The notes: generated from the letters alone by a model not told the origin. A DNA stretch of 64,000 nt from Flavobacterium praedii (GCF_026810365.1 NZ_CP113948.1:262001-326000); one strand, 5' to 3'; positions 32,980 to 42,282 are shown, counted from the stretch's first letter. Program-made: numbers and translations.

Positions 32980-35274
32980 ATGAAGAACAATACATTAATT
33001 ATTGCAGGGATTTTTACCCTGATTACCACAGGAACTATGATTGCACAGAAAATACCACATTTAGATAAGACAAAACCCATTGAAGAACGTATCGATTTGT
33101 TGATGAAACAAATGACGCTGGAGGAAAAAGTGGGACAAATGAACCAATACAACGGTTTTTGGGAAGTAACCGGTCCAGCGCCAAAAGGCGGAAATGCCGA
33201 GTTGAAATACAAACATTTGCGTGATGGTTGGGTAGGTTCTATGCTTTCGGTTCGTGGAGTGAAAGAGGTAAAAGCCGTTCAGAAAATTGCAGTTGAGGAA
33301 ACTCGATTGAGGATTCCGTTAATCATTGGTTTTGACGTGATTCACGGGTACAAAACCTTGAGTCCGATTCCGTTGGCCGAAGCAGCGAGCTGGGATATGG
33401 AAGCGATTAAAAAATCGGCTCAAGTGGCGGCAGACGAAGCTTCGGCATCTGGAATCAACTGGACTTTTGGGCCAAATGTAGATATCTCGAATGATGCCCG
33501 TTGGGGTCGCGTGATGGAAGGTGCGGGGGAAGATCCGTATTTGGGGAGCAAAATTGCCATTGCACGAATCACTGGTTTTCAAGGAGATACCAAATCAGAT
33601 TTGCTTAAGGTGAATACGATTGCGGCTTGTGCCAAACATTTTGCGGCTTATGGTTTTGCCGAATCGGGAAGGGACTATAATACAGTGGATATAAGCAATT
33701 CTAAATTGTACAATACGGTTTTGCCACCATTTAAAGCGGCGACAGATGCGGGTGTTCGTACGATGATGAATTCGTTTAATATTTTGAATGGAGTTCCTGC
33801 AACCGGAAACAGTTTTTTGCAAAGAGATATTCTAAAAGGCAAATGGAAATTTGACGGTTTTGTGGTTTCGGATTGGGCTTCGGTTCGGGAAATGATTGCT
33901 CACGGATTTGCCAAAGATGGTGCAGATGCAACAGCCAAAGCGGTGATTGCTGGTTCGGATATGGATATGGAATCGCATTTGTATGTTGAGGAATTAGTGA
34001 AATTGGTAAAAGATGGTAAAGTAAAAGAAGCTTTGGTTGACGATGCCGTTCGTAGAATTTTGCGTGTGAAATTTGAATTGGGATTGTTTGATGATCCGTA
34101 CAAATATTGTGACGAGAAAAGAGAAAAAGCAACGATAGGAAACAAAGCCAATAATGATGCGGTTTTGGATATGGCCAAAAAATCGATTGTGTTGTTGAAG
34201 AACGAAAAAGGATTACTTCCGTTAAAAAAATCAGGGCAGAAAATTGCTTTGATTGGTGCTTTGGCTAATGACAAAAACAGCCCATTGGGAAGTTGGAGAA
34301 TCGCATCTGATGACAATACTGCCGTTTCGGTTCTGGAAGGGATGCAACAGTATAAAGACAATCAATTGACGTTTGAAAAAGGAGCCGATTTGATTGTTGG
34401 GAAAGCGGCTTTTGTAGATGAGTTGGTTTTCAACACCACGGACAAAACCGGATTTGATGCCGCCAAAAAAGTAGCTGCAAACGCTGATGTTGTGGTGATG
34501 GTTTTGGGTGAACACGGTTTTCAATCAGGAGAAGGGCGTAGCAGAACAAATCTGGATTTGCCTGGAGTTCAACAAGAATTATTGGAGGAAATCTACAAAG
34601 TAAACCCCAATATTGTCTTGGTTTTAAACAACGGAAGACCTCTAGCTTTACCTTGGGCAGCAGAACATATTCCTGCGATTGTCGAGGCTTGGCATCTGGG
34701 TACGCAAACCGGAAATGCGGTGGCTCAGGTGTTGTACGGCGATTACAACCCAAGTGGAAAATTGCCAATGTCTTTCCCAAGAAATGTGGGTCAAGTACCG
34801 ATTTATTATAACAATTACAACACTGGAAGACCTGTAAACAGCGATAAAAATGTTTTTTGGTCCCATTATACCGATGTAGAGAAAACACCTTTGTATCCTT
34901 TCGGATTTGGGTTGAGTTATACTACTTTCGATTATAAAAATTTAAAAATCAACAAAACTGCTTTCGCAAAAGGGGAGCCGGTTATGGTTTCGGTAGATAT
35001 TACCAACTCAGGTAATTATGATGGTAAAGAGGTTGCACAATTGTATATTCAAGACGTTGCTGCAAGTTTGGCCAGACCTGTAAAAGAACTAAAAGGCTTC
35101 GAGTTGATTGCTTTGAAAAAAGGAGAAACCAAAACCGTAACCTTTACTTTGACGGATAAAGAACTTGGATTCTTTGATAATGATGGTAATTATTTGGTAG
35201 AAGCAGGAACTTTCAAAATAATGGTGGGAGGAAGTTCGGATAAAGGTTTGGACAGTAGTTTTGAGTTGCAATAA
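32980..35274 (+). CDS. GH3 beta-glucosidase (BglX-like)
   Basis: The 764-residue exported enzyme (signal peptide to about MIAQ, residue 23) has the GH3 TIM-barrel domain. Motifs include VIHGYKTLSPIPLAEAASWD and NDARWGRVMEGAGEDPYLGS, with the nucleophile Asp298 in VVSDWASVREM. A second alpha/beta domain (about 400-620, MVLGEHGFQSGEGRSRTNLDLPG) and a fibronectin-III-like C-terminus (about 665-755, GKEVAQLYIQDVAASLARPVKELKG) follow. It is close to periplasmic BglX, which releases terminal glucose from beta-glucosides. In this region it would remove glucose from glucomannan oligosaccharides. It ends exactly where the convergent DUF5615 gene ends (0 bp gap). Confidence 0.95.
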   Translation: MKNNTLIIAGIFTLITTGTMIAQKIPHLDKTKPIEERIDLLMKQMTLEEKVGQMNQYNGFWEVTGPAPKGGNAELKYKHLRDGWVGSMLSVRGVKEVKAVQKIAVEETRLRIPLIIGFDVIHGYKTLSPIPLAEAASWDMEAIKKSAQVAADEASASGINWTFGPNVDISNDARWGRVMEGAGEDPYLGSKIAIARITGFQGDTKSDLLKVNTIAACAKHFAAYGFAESGRDYNTVDISNSKLYNTVLPPFKAATDAGVRTMMNSFNILNGVPATGNSFLQRDILKGKWKFDGFVVSDWASVREMIAHGFAKDGADATAKAVIAGSDMDMESHLYVEELVKLVKDGKVKEALVDDAVRRILRVKFELGLFDDPYKYCDEKREKATIGNKANNDAVLDMAKKSIVLLKNEKGLLPLKKSGQKIALIGALANDKNSPLGSWRIASDDNTAVSVLEGMQQYKDNQLTFEKGADLIVGKAAFVDELVFNTTDKTGFDAAKKVAANADVVVMVLGEHGFQSGEGRSRTNLDLPGVQQELLEEIYKVNPNIVLVLNNGRPLALPWAAEHIPAIVEAWHLGTQTGNAVAQVLYGDYNPSGKLPMSFPRNVGQVPIYYNNYNTGRPVNSDKNVFWSHYTDVEKTPLYPFGFGLSYTTFDYKNLKINKTAFAKGEPVMVSVDITNSGNYDGKEVAQLYIQDVAASLARPVKELKGFELIALKKGETKTVTFTLTDKELGFFDNDGNYLVEAGTFKIMVGGSSDKGLDSSFELQ

Positions 35275-35610
35275 TTAATAAATTTCCAAAATCATTAGTT
35301 CATTATTCAGAATAAAAGATTCAATAATTGCCTTTTTGTCTATTAATGTTTGGGCAAGCTGTTTCGTGTTTTGATTGAAAGTTTTTAAAATTATTACTTT
35401 TGGAGGAACACCATTCAAAAGTAATAGTTTTTCAAAATCTTCATCGTGTGTGAGGATGGTGAAATTGTTGTTTTTGGCAAATTTCCAAATCTCGTTATCC
35501 TTTGCAGGTTGTGCACTATCGATATCTTTGGAATGTAAACAATTAGGAAATGTATTTTCAATGATTTTGATAATTCTCCAAGAAATATTGGCATCAAGAA
35601 GCAGTTTCAT
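35275..35610 (-). CDS. DUF5615 PIN-like protein (toxin-like partner)
   Basis: The 111-residue protein starts MKLLLDANISWRIIKIIEN and has the DUF5615 acidic residues (D6 in LLDANIS; HSKDIDSAQPAKDNEIWKFA; ILTHDEDF). DUF5615 is a PIN-like nuclease fold family, commonly encoded directly after a DUF433 gene, forming a toxin-antitoxin-like module. Its ATG overlaps the DUF433 stop by one base (TAATG), showing translational coupling. Whether it is an active RNase is unknown. It ends back-to-back with the GH3 gene with no gap. Confidence 0.85.
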   Translation of the reverse strand: MKLLLDANISWRIIKIIENTFPNCLHSKDIDSAQPAKDNEIWKFAKNNNFTILTHDEDFEKLLLLNGVPPKVIILKTFNQNTKQLAQTLIDKKAIIESFILNNELMILEIY

Positions 35611-35840
35611 TAAGCTGCAATTATTTTGGTGATATTTTCTCTATTAGCCGCAAAAGCTAAAGCAGCAAGAATGTCTTCTTTTTTTAGTTCTGGAAAGTCC
35701 AAAAGAATTTCTTCCATAGACATACCTTGAGAAAGCCAAGATAAAATGTCAGACACACAAATTCTAGTCCCAGTTATTGTGGGTTTGCCAAATCGAATAT
35801 TGGAGTCTATTGAAATTGATTTTTGCCAATTATTATTCAT
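35610..35840 (-). CDS. DUF433 protein (antitoxin-like partner)
   Basis: The 76-residue protein shows the DUF433 pattern FGKPTITGTRICVSDILSWLSQGMSMEEILLDFPELKKEDILAALAFA: a helix-turn-helix-like small domain. DUF433 proteins are the usual upstream partner of DUF5615 PIN-like proteins and are thought to be antitoxins or DNA-binding regulators. A good -7 element (TAAATTTG, 35858-35865) sits 18 nt before the ATG. Confidence 0.85.
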   Translation of the reverse strand: MNNNWQKSISIDSNIRFGKPTITGTRICVSDILSWLSQGMSMEEILLDFPELKKEDILAALAFAANRENITKIIAA

Positions 35841-35857
35841 ATTTTTATCGTTTGATA

Positions 35858-35865
35858 CAAATTTA
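35858..35865 (-). promoter_or_regulatory. -7 element of DUF433-DUF5615 promoter
   Basis: The minus strand reads TAAATTTG (TAnnTTTG); the start codon at 35840 is 17 nt downstream. No clear -33 TTG. Confidence 0.45.
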
Positions 35866-35939
35866 CAAAAAAAGTACGTAGGTATTTTTAAAATAAATTA
35901 AGAGTTAAATTGTACTAATAGTATAAAAAAAATAAAAAG

Positions 35940-36896
35940 ATGAAATACAACAGATGTGGAAAAAGCGGTTTGTTATTGCCGCAAATTTCTTTGGGATTAT
36001 GGCATAATTTTGGTTCGGTCGATTCTTTTGAAAATGCCGAAAGTATTGCCAAAGCTGCTTTTGATAAAGGAATCACCCATTTTGATTTGGCTAATAATTA
36101 CGGACCAGTTCCAGGTTCTGCAGAGACTAATTTTGGTGCTATTCTAAAAAATAATTTTCAGGGAAACCTTCGTGATCAAATTGTAATTTCGACCAAAGCA
36201 GGTTATACGATGTGGGATGGCCCTTATGGGGATTGGGGTTCCCGAAAGTATTTATTGTCGAGTTTGGATCAAAGTTTGAAACGAATGAAAGTTGATTATG
36301 TAGATATTTTCTATTCGCATCGTTTTGATCCCGAAACTCCTTTGGAAGAAACCATGATGGCATTGGATTATGCTGTTCGAAGCGGAAAAGCTTTGTATGC
36401 GGGCATCTCTAATTATAACCCAGAACAAACCAAAGAAGCTACCGAAATCTTGAAACGATTGGGAACACCTTGTTTGATTCATCAGGTAAAATATTCCATG
36501 TTTGTGCGAACTCCCGAAGAAGGATTGCTCGATGTACTCGAAGAAAAAGGGGTGGGTTGTATTGCTTTTTCACCTTTGGCACAAGGGCTATTGACAGATA
36601 AATATTTGAAAGGTATTCCAGAAAATTCCCGTGCTCACAATCCAAACGGACATTTGCAAGAAGCCGAAGTCTCGGAGGATAGAATCCAGAAAATTATTCA
36701 ATTGAATGACATTGCTACAGAACGAAATCAGTCTTTGGCGCAAATGGCTTTGGCTTGGTTGCTCAAAGACAACAGAATTACTTCAGTATTGATTGGTGCC
36801 AGTTCGGTAGGGCAATTGAATAATAATATTGACAGTTTACAGAATCTGGATTTCTCTAAAGAAGAATTGGTTGCAATAGAAACTATTTTAGGTTAA
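35940..36896 (+). CDS. aldo/keto reductase (YghZ-like)
   Basis: The 318-residue NADPH-dependent reductase has the AKR motifs: HFDLANNYGPVPGSAE with the catalytic Tyr, and VISTKAGYTMWDGPYGDWGSRKYL with the catalytic Lys. The RMKVDYVDIFYSHRFDPETPLEE segment and the cofactor end VLIGASSVGQLNNN are also present. The GPYGDWGSRK segment marks the YghZ/voltage-gated K+ channel beta-like subgroup, which in E. coli reduces L-glyceraldehyde 3-phosphate and methylglyoxal. A role in sugar metabolism or aldehyde detoxification is plausible given the neighbouring mannan genes. A terminator follows. Confidence 0.92.
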   Translation: MKYNRCGKSGLLLPQISLGLWHNFGSVDSFENAESIAKAAFDKGITHFDLANNYGPVPGSAETNFGAILKNNFQGNLRDQIVISTKAGYTMWDGPYGDWGSRKYLLSSLDQSLKRMKVDYVDIFYSHRFDPETPLEETMMALDYAVRSGKALYAGISNYNPEQTKEATEILKRLGTPCLIHQVKYSMFVRTPEEGLLDVLEEKGVGCIAFSPLAQGLLTDKYLKGIPENSRAHNPNGHLQEAEVSEDRIQKIIQLNDIATERNQSLAQMALAWLLKDNRITSVLIGASSVGQLNNNIDSLQNLDFSKEELVAIETILG

Positions 36897-36904
36897 TATG
36901 AAAA

Positions 36905-36933
36905 GGAGCAAACTGATATTTGCTCCCTTTTTT
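36905..36933. terminator. terminator between AKR and GH5_7 genes
   Basis: GGAGCAAA pairs with TTTGCTCC around a 6-nt loop, followed by CTTTTTTT. It separates the convergent aldo/keto reductase and GH5_7 genes. Confidence 0.8.
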
Positions 36934-38225
36934 TATTTCAATATTAAATTAAACTTTTTTACAATCTCCAAAGTCGATTTATCCGCAGAAAAAACGGAGT
37001 TCAAACCCTGTGGTTCCTGTGGTGGGTCTGTAGTCAAAGGATCGCCTGGATTCCATTTTCCGTCTTTGGTGACGGCTTTTCCTTCACCACCAAAACCCCA
37101 AAAATTGGCCGCTTGTAAGGCACCATTTTTTTTATGACTTTCCGCAACTCTTTGAAAAATATAATTATAAAAAACATCTCTGTTGGTTACAGGTGCTGTT
37201 GTTGTTAGACCTTCATTTTCTCTTGGCAAACCAAATTCTTCAATGATAATTGGTCTTTTCAAACGATTGGCGACTTCAACGTGTAAGTCAATATATTTCC
37301 CAGCATTTTCTAGCGTTGTTGGCAACGTTTTTTCGGCATCTTCGGCTTTGTACCATCCCCAATTTTTTGGCCAAATGTGCATGGTTAAATAATTAATATT
37401 CGGATTTGTATGTGTTCTTTCAAACGTTTCCATACTGTCGTTCGAACTGTTCCTTCCCTCAGAACCGGTTGAAATCAAATGATTTTTGTCTAAACTATCC
37501 ATTAAGTTGACAATATTGTTGAGCCAAACGGTAAATTTAGCCTCGTTTTCGGGAGTAAACGTTCGTGGTTCATTCCCAACTTGCCAAGCCATAATGGTGT
37601 TATCCTCGGTATATTTTCTTTTGGTATACTTATTTGTTCGTCCCAAAATAAATTTCACATGATTGTTCAACGCTTCCATGCAAGGCTCACAACTGTGGAA
37701 TTTCTCGGTATAACTCATAAACTGTGGCCAAGTGTTGGGCGGAATTGCAGGAATCGGAATTGCACCTTTTCCATTCCATTCCAAATATTGTGACATGCCA
37801 CCCGACCATTCCCAGTTGTTGGTCAAGTACAACACTGCGTACATCTTGCGTTTGCCCATTTCGGCAATCAGGAAATCTAAACCATCGAGCAGGTCCTGAT
37901 CGTATTTTCCTTGTTCATACTGCAAAGCGGGACGAACGGTAAAATCGTATTTTCCGCCATCCCCTCCAACTAAAATTCGCAAGTTATCGATACCATTTTT
38001 CTGCATTAAATCCAGTTCCCGAATCAATCTTTTTCGGTCACCCACTTTCTTCGAAGCCAACAAACTTCCATACCAATAATTGGTTCCAATATAAGAATAC
38101 GGTTTGTTCCCTTTGTAAAATTGGGTACCTTTCACAGTGATTCTGGCTTGTTGTTTTTGGGCTTCACAAGTAATGCTTGCCAAACAAAAAAGAGCCAAAA
38201 CTATTTTTAATACTGATTTTTTCAT
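36933..38225 (-). CDS. GH5 subfamily 7 endo-beta-mannanase
   Basis: The 430-residue secreted enzyme (signal peptide to about CEAQ, residue 22) begins its catalytic domain at VKGTQFYKGNKPYSYIGTNYW. The acid/base Glu219 is in AWQVGNEPR and the nucleophile Glu329/330 in PIIIEEFG. MHIWPKNWGWY is typical of subfamily 7 mannanases. It cleaves internal beta-1,4-mannosidic bonds. The absence of a lipobox beyond the signal peptide suggests a periplasmic or secreted location. It lies on the same strand as the GH26-MFS-GH130 operon but is separated from it by a 411-bp repeat-rich gap. Confidence 0.93.
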   Translation of the reverse strand: MKKSVLKIVLALFCLASITCEAQKQQARITVKGTQFYKGNKPYSYIGTNYWYGSLLASKKVGDRKRLIRELDLMQKNGIDNLRILVGGDGGKYDFTVRPALQYEQGKYDQDLLDGLDFLIAEMGKRKMYAVLYLTNNWEWSGGMSQYLEWNGKGAIPIPAIPPNTWPQFMSYTEKFHSCEPCMEALNNHVKFILGRTNKYTKRKYTEDNTIMAWQVGNEPRTFTPENEAKFTVWLNNIVNLMDSLDKNHLISTGSEGRNSSNDSMETFERTHTNPNINYLTMHIWPKNWGWYKAEDAEKTLPTTLENAGKYIDLHVEVANRLKRPIIIEEFGLPRENEGLTTTAPVTNRDVFYNYIFQRVAESHKKNGALQAANFWGFGGEGKAVTKDGKWNPGDPLTTDPPQEPQGLNSVFSADKSTLEIVKKFNLILK

Positions 38226-38242
38226 CGTTAATTAATTTCTTT

Positions 38243-38394
38243 AGGAGCTATTTCCTGCTATTCGTTGCAAGTCCTCGCAGGAAAAGTAAAGTTTCCAATG
38301 TTGCAAAAAGAGCTTCCTTTGGTCGCTTTTTTGCACCAGGAAATTTTTACTTTTCCTGCTCCGGGCTTTCCACTGCTATCAGGGCTAGTGCTTT
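38243..38394. repeat. dispersed hairpin element with conserved ends, copy 3
   Basis: Reverse orientation relative to 4626-4711: AGGAGCTATTTCCTGCTATTCG ends on the left and CCACTGCTATCAGGGCTAGTGC on the right. The core differs: GCAGGAAAAGTAAA pairs with TTTACTTTTCCTGC around a long loop. It lies just upstream of the GH5_7 start codon. Confidence 0.75.
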
Positions 38395-38458
38395 CCGTTT
38401 ACAATTATATTTCTGTAAATTTTGGAATTCTTAGCTTAACTTATATGTACTTATATGC

Positions 38459-38602
38459 CAATGTCGTTTCCTTAAGAATTTCACATTTCCAAATCCGCCC
38501 AGTTTGTCATTCCGACGAAGGAGGAATCACATTACGTAAGTCCCAAGTGTGATTCCTCCTTCGTCGGAATGACAAAGTCTACTTAATAAGGAAACGACAT
38601 TG
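38459..38602. mobile_element. MITE-like element, copy 2
   Basis: Terminal inverted repeats CAATGTCGTTTCCTTA and TAAGGAAACGACATTG flank an inner palindrome (GTCATTCCGACGAAGG...CCTTCGTCGGAATGAC). ACTTATATG precedes it directly (with one extra base) and follows it directly, consistent with a 9-10-bp target duplication. No ORF. Confidence 0.7.
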
Positions 38603-38636
38603 ACTTATATGTCCTTATATGGTTAAAAAAAAGCAG

Positions 38637-39869
38637 TTAATTCGGTAAAACATACATACTAGGTAACGTGTTCACCAAAGCCGATTTGGATTTTGTTGCA
38701 AAAGTCTTAAAATCAGCTGCATTTGAAGCAGTTGGTGTTGGAACGTAATAACCATCTTGACTGTTGTTCCAAAACATAACATAACTGATCTGTATACTAT
38801 TTGCTGTCAGTGCGCTGTACAAATAAGTTGAAAACCAATTGGTAACTGGAGAAATAGTTGACGTAACGCGATAACCAGTTTCGGTCATAGCGGCAATTTT
38901 GACTTTGCTTATTGCTAAGTCTGATAGCATTTTAAGTTTGGTATTGGCTTTGTCCGCTCCTGTTTGACCAAGATTATTCAAATCACCATAATTGTCCATT
39001 CCCAAAACATCTACATAAGTATCTCCAGGATAACGACTTAAGTAGTTGGCAGATGTACTATATGAATTATCAGGAGAAAAGGCATACAAAATGTTATGAA
39101 CTCCTTTGGTATCTCTTAAATAGTCTACGGTAAATTGATATGCAGCTTTGTACTCTTCTGGCGTACAAAAATCAGCACCCCACCAAAACCAGCTCCCATC
39201 AAATTCATGAAAAGGTCTGAAGATAATGGGAATTAATTCTCCCTTAGATCCTTTTAAACTCAAAATGACGCTGGCTACTTTATCCAGTTTTGTTTTGTAC
39301 CATGCATTATTCACGCCGCCAGGCAAAATGCTTTTGAAGGCAGTTCCTTTTTGTTCCGTGGTCATATCAGCGGCATAAAAACTATCTTCTTTATTCGGTT
39401 CTCTGATGTGCCATGAAAAAGTGTTAATCATACCTTTGGCATAGGCTTCTTTAGCATCATCAGTAATAATGACTTCTTGTTGGTGAAACCAATTGTCGGC
39501 TTGGCCATTATTGTTTTTGTCGGTAATAAACATAAAATCGGAACCCAAAAGCGCAGGTTCATTCCCTGTCGTTTTCTTGATATCCGATTGTGCTGAAGAC
39601 CCATTATTATAAAATCCATTAAAAGCATCTTGCTGACCAATTGCAAATTTAGTTTTAGCCAATTTTTTCAAATTGTAAAATAAAGCCACGGTTTCTGTAG
39701 TAGCATTTTTGTCGACCATATAAGTTTTTACATTTTGTGTCGTTAACACATCAGTAACTACTACTGGCGGAATGACCACAACTGGATCAGGAGTTGAATC
39801 GTCTTTTGAACAACTGCTTAACACAAGTACAAAACAGGTAACAATGGTTTTTAGAAATAGGTTTTTCAT
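38637..39869 (-). CDS. GH26 beta-mannanase, surface lipoprotein
   Basis: The 410-residue lipoprotein has lipobox VLSSC (Cys20) followed by SKDD, a strong surface-export signal in Flavobacteriia, then a Pro/Val-rich linker (TPDPVVVIPPVVV). The GH26 domain has the acid/base Glu222 in RPFHEFDGSWFWWG and the nucleophile Glu330 in AAMTETGYR. It is expected to cut mannan at the cell surface before uptake. It is the last gene of the operon GH26 - MFS - GH130 - epimerase - GH26, 9 bp after the epimerase gene. Confidence 0.94.
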   Translation of the reverse strand: MKNLFLKTIVTCFVLVLSSCSKDDSTPDPVVVIPPVVVTDVLTTQNVKTYMVDKNATTETVALFYNLKKLAKTKFAIGQQDAFNGFYNNGSSAQSDIKKTTGNEPALLGSDFMFITDKNNNGQADNWFHQQEVIITDDAKEAYAKGMINTFSWHIREPNKEDSFYAADMTTEQKGTAFKSILPGGVNNAWYKTKLDKVASVILSLKGSKGELIPIIFRPFHEFDGSWFWWGADFCTPEEYKAAYQFTVDYLRDTKGVHNILYAFSPDNSYSTSANYLSRYPGDTYVDVLGMDNYGDLNNLGQTGADKANTKLKMLSDLAISKVKIAAMTETGYRVTSTISPVTNWFSTYLYSALTANSIQISYVMFWNNSQDGYYVPTPTASNAADFKTFATKSKSALVNTLPSMYVLPN

Positions 39870-39878
39870 GTTGTCTTT

Positions 39879-41063
39879 TTAAATTCGATGAATCAATTCG
39901 ATGCAAGCTCTGCTATTGTGATACGGGCATTTCCAGAATCCGGCTTTGTCTTTTTTTATTTTAGAATAATCACTGTTGATACCCCAAAACCATTCTCCCT
40001 TTTCTTTGTCAATAATATATTTTTGAGTAAAATCCCAGTTTTTAAAAACGATATCTAAGTATTCTTGTTTCCCGGAAAGTTGCCAAGCTGTAAAATAACC
40101 AATCATCAATTCAGCTTGAGGCCACCAATGCTTTTCGGCCATTAATTCTTGGGTTTCAGGATCGTATTCATACCATAATCCGCCGTCGGTATCGATTCCT
40201 TCTTTGGTTGCATCTGCAATTTGAATAGCATGTTTTTTAAAACGACTAATCAATGTCGAATCTTCTGATATTTTAGCACATTGTAATAAAAGCCAAGCCG
40301 CTTCAATGTCATGCCCATAGGAAACAACATCTTTTTTTTCGACCCAATTTTCATCAAAAAATAATCGTAAATGACCTGTTTCTGTATTGATGAAATATTT
40401 TTCAATGGTTTCCAATAATTCAATAATGACTTTTCGCAAAGACTCGTTTTTCCATACTTTATACAAATTGGCATAGCCTTCAATGATATGCAAATGGGTA
40501 TTCATGGTCTTCTTTTCGTTGGCATCTTTTTCGCTCAAACGCAAATCCTCTATCGGTTGCCAGTCACGGGTAAAGGCTTCTAGGTAACCACCATTTATAG
40601 GATCGTAACTGTATTTTTGTATTTTTTTATACAAATCAATAGCCATTTCTAATGCTTTTTTATCTTGAGTAACCGAAAAATATTCGCTCAATCCATAAAT
40701 AACAAAAGCTAAGGCATAAATTTGGTTTTTAGTGTCTTTTGGTGTCCCGTCTGGATTGATACTCCAAAAAATTCCACCAAATTCTACATCATGAAAATAG
40801 ATCGAAATATATTCAAATGCACGTTTTGCAGTATCTAAATGTTCTCTGTTGTGCGAAATTTTGTAAGCTGCAGAAAAGGTCCATAGCAATCTTGCATTTA
40901 ATACAGACCCTTTTTCAGCTTCTTCATTGGTATTATTATTGTAATCTATCTGGCCAATAAATCCTCCCCTTTTTTGATCAACAGTGTTTTCCATCCAATA
41001 CGAAAGGATACTTTGTAGTTCTAGCTTTAGTTCTATTTTTAGATTTTTTAATTCCTTTTGCAC
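39879..41063 (-). CDS. mannobiose/cellobiose 2-epimerase (AGE family)
   Basis: The 394-residue (alpha/alpha)6-barrel protein of the N-acylglucosamine 2-epimerase family has the catalytic His residues seen in cellobiose 2-epimerases: NTHLHIIEGYANLY, YGHDIEAAWLL and the C-terminal WKCPYHNSRACIE. Trp-rich loops (LMAEKHWWPQAE, EWFWGINSDY) shape the sugar site. It likely converts beta-1,4-mannobiose to mannosyl-glucose in the cytosol. The GH130 gene directly upstream (2-bp gap) would then split the product, as in Bacteroides fragilis. No signal peptide. Confidence 0.92.
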   Translation of the reverse strand: MQKELKNLKIELKLELQSILSYWMENTVDQKRGGFIGQIDYNNNTNEEAEKGSVLNARLLWTFSAAYKISHNREHLDTAKRAFEYISIYFHDVEFGGIFWSINPDGTPKDTKNQIYALAFVIYGLSEYFSVTQDKKALEMAIDLYKKIQKYSYDPINGGYLEAFTRDWQPIEDLRLSEKDANEKKTMNTHLHIIEGYANLYKVWKNESLRKVIIELLETIEKYFINTETGHLRLFFDENWVEKKDVVSYGHDIEAAWLLLQCAKISEDSTLISRFKKHAIQIADATKEGIDTDGGLWYEYDPETQELMAEKHWWPQAELMIGYFTAWQLSGKQEYLDIVFKNWDFTQKYIIDKEKGEWFWGINSDYSKIKKDKAGFWKCPYHNSRACIELIHRI

Positions 41064-41065
41064 AA

Positions 41066-42259
41066 TTATGAAATTTCTTTATTTTTATTCACTTGTTTGA
41101 TTATGGTGTTTACAGAACCAGCAGAAGTAAAAGTATCTTCAGGAGAATTGATAACGTAATCTACCAATTTATCGACGCTTGAAACCGCTACGTGCATTCT
41201 AGTATCGGAAGAGGCATAATAGATATAAACAGTTCCGTCTTTGTCTTCGATCCAACCATTAGAAAATAAAACATTAGAAACATCTCCAACTCTTTCTATG
41301 CCTTCTGGTGCCATAAAATGTCCTGCAGGAACATGAGTAACTTTTGAAATATCATTCAAATCGGTCATGAACATATAAAGCGTGTAACGCAAACCGGCGG
41401 CGGTGTTACGAACACCATGTGCCAAATGCAACCAACCTTTTTCTGTTTTTATGGGTGCTGGTCCAAGACCATTTTTCAATTCGTAAACAGTATGATATTG
41501 TTTTCCGTAAATGATTTTTTCGTCTTTTACAATCGGATTGGTCATATCTTCTACAAAACCAAGACCAATTCCACCACCATTTCCTACATCAATAAAACCA
41601 TCTTGTGGGCGAGTGTATAAAGCATATTTTCCGTCCACAAATTCAGGATGTAAAACTACGTTGCGTTGTTGTCCAGTGTTCGAAATCAAATCGGGCATTC
41701 TTTCCCAGTTGATTAAATCTTTGGTTCTTACAATTCCTGCATTTGCAATAGCGGTACTAGTATCACCTTTTGGGGCAGAAGGATCTTTTCTTTCGGTACA
41801 AAATATACCATAAATCCAACCATCTTCATGCTTGATTAATCGCATATCGTATACATTGGTATCTGGTTCTTCGGTTTGTGGAATCACACAAGGTTTTTCC
41901 CAAAATTTAAAATTGTCTATACCATTTGGGCTTTCGGCAACGGCAAAGAATGATTTTCTGTCGGCTCCTTCTACACGGGCAACAAGGATGTATTTGTCAT
42001 TCCATTTTATGGCTCCAGCATTGAATGTTGCGTTAATGGCAATTCTTTCCAGAAGCAATGGATTTGTACTTGGATCAAAATCAAATCTCCATTCTAGTGG
42101 GGTGTGTGCTGCTGTTAAAATTGGGTTTTTATAACGAGTGTATATTCCGTTTCCAATTCCGTCTTGTGGTTCATTTTTTCTTTGAATTAAAGAGTTAAAA
42201 TGATTGAAAAGTTCGGATTTTATTTGTTTTAAATCGGTGTTCAGTTCTGTTGTGTTCAT
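41066..42259 (-). CDS. GH130 4-O-beta-D-mannosyl-D-glucose phosphorylase
   Basis: The 397-residue cytosolic phosphorylase has the GH130 beta-propeller motifs: GIYTRYKNPILTAAHTP, ATFNAGAIKWNDKYILVARVEGADRKS and EEPDTNVYDMRLIKHEDGW with the catalytic Asp. It also has VLHPEFVDGKYALYTRPQDGF and GHFMAPEG. The R-V-E-G-A-D-R-K segment fits subfamily 1, which phosphorolyses mannosyl-glucose into mannose 1-phosphate and glucose. It lies 23 bp from the transporter gene and 2 bp from the epimerase gene, the same three-step arrangement as the B. fragilis pathway. Confidence 0.93.
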   Translation of the reverse strand: MNTTELNTDLKQIKSELFNHFNSLIQRKNEPQDGIGNGIYTRYKNPILTAAHTPLEWRFDFDPSTNPLLLERIAINATFNAGAIKWNDKYILVARVEGADRKSFFAVAESPNGIDNFKFWEKPCVIPQTEEPDTNVYDMRLIKHEDGWIYGIFCTERKDPSAPKGDTSTAIANAGIVRTKDLINWERMPDLISNTGQQRNVVLHPEFVDGKYALYTRPQDGFIDVGNGGGIGLGFVEDMTNPIVKDEKIIYGKQYHTVYELKNGLGPAPIKTEKGWLHLAHGVRNTAAGLRYTLYMFMTDLNDISKVTHVPAGHFMAPEGIERVGDVSNVLFSNGWIEDKDGTVYIYYASSDTRMHVAVSSVDKLVDYVINSPEDTFTSAGSVNTIIKQVNKNKEIS

Positions 42260-42282
42260 AATTGAAAGTTCTAAATCAAGTA

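Noticed and set aside
33776..34888. Several overlapping minus-strand frames opposite the GH3 gene
   Set aside because: Shadow frames typical of AT-rich codon use; the GH3 gene is continuous and complete.
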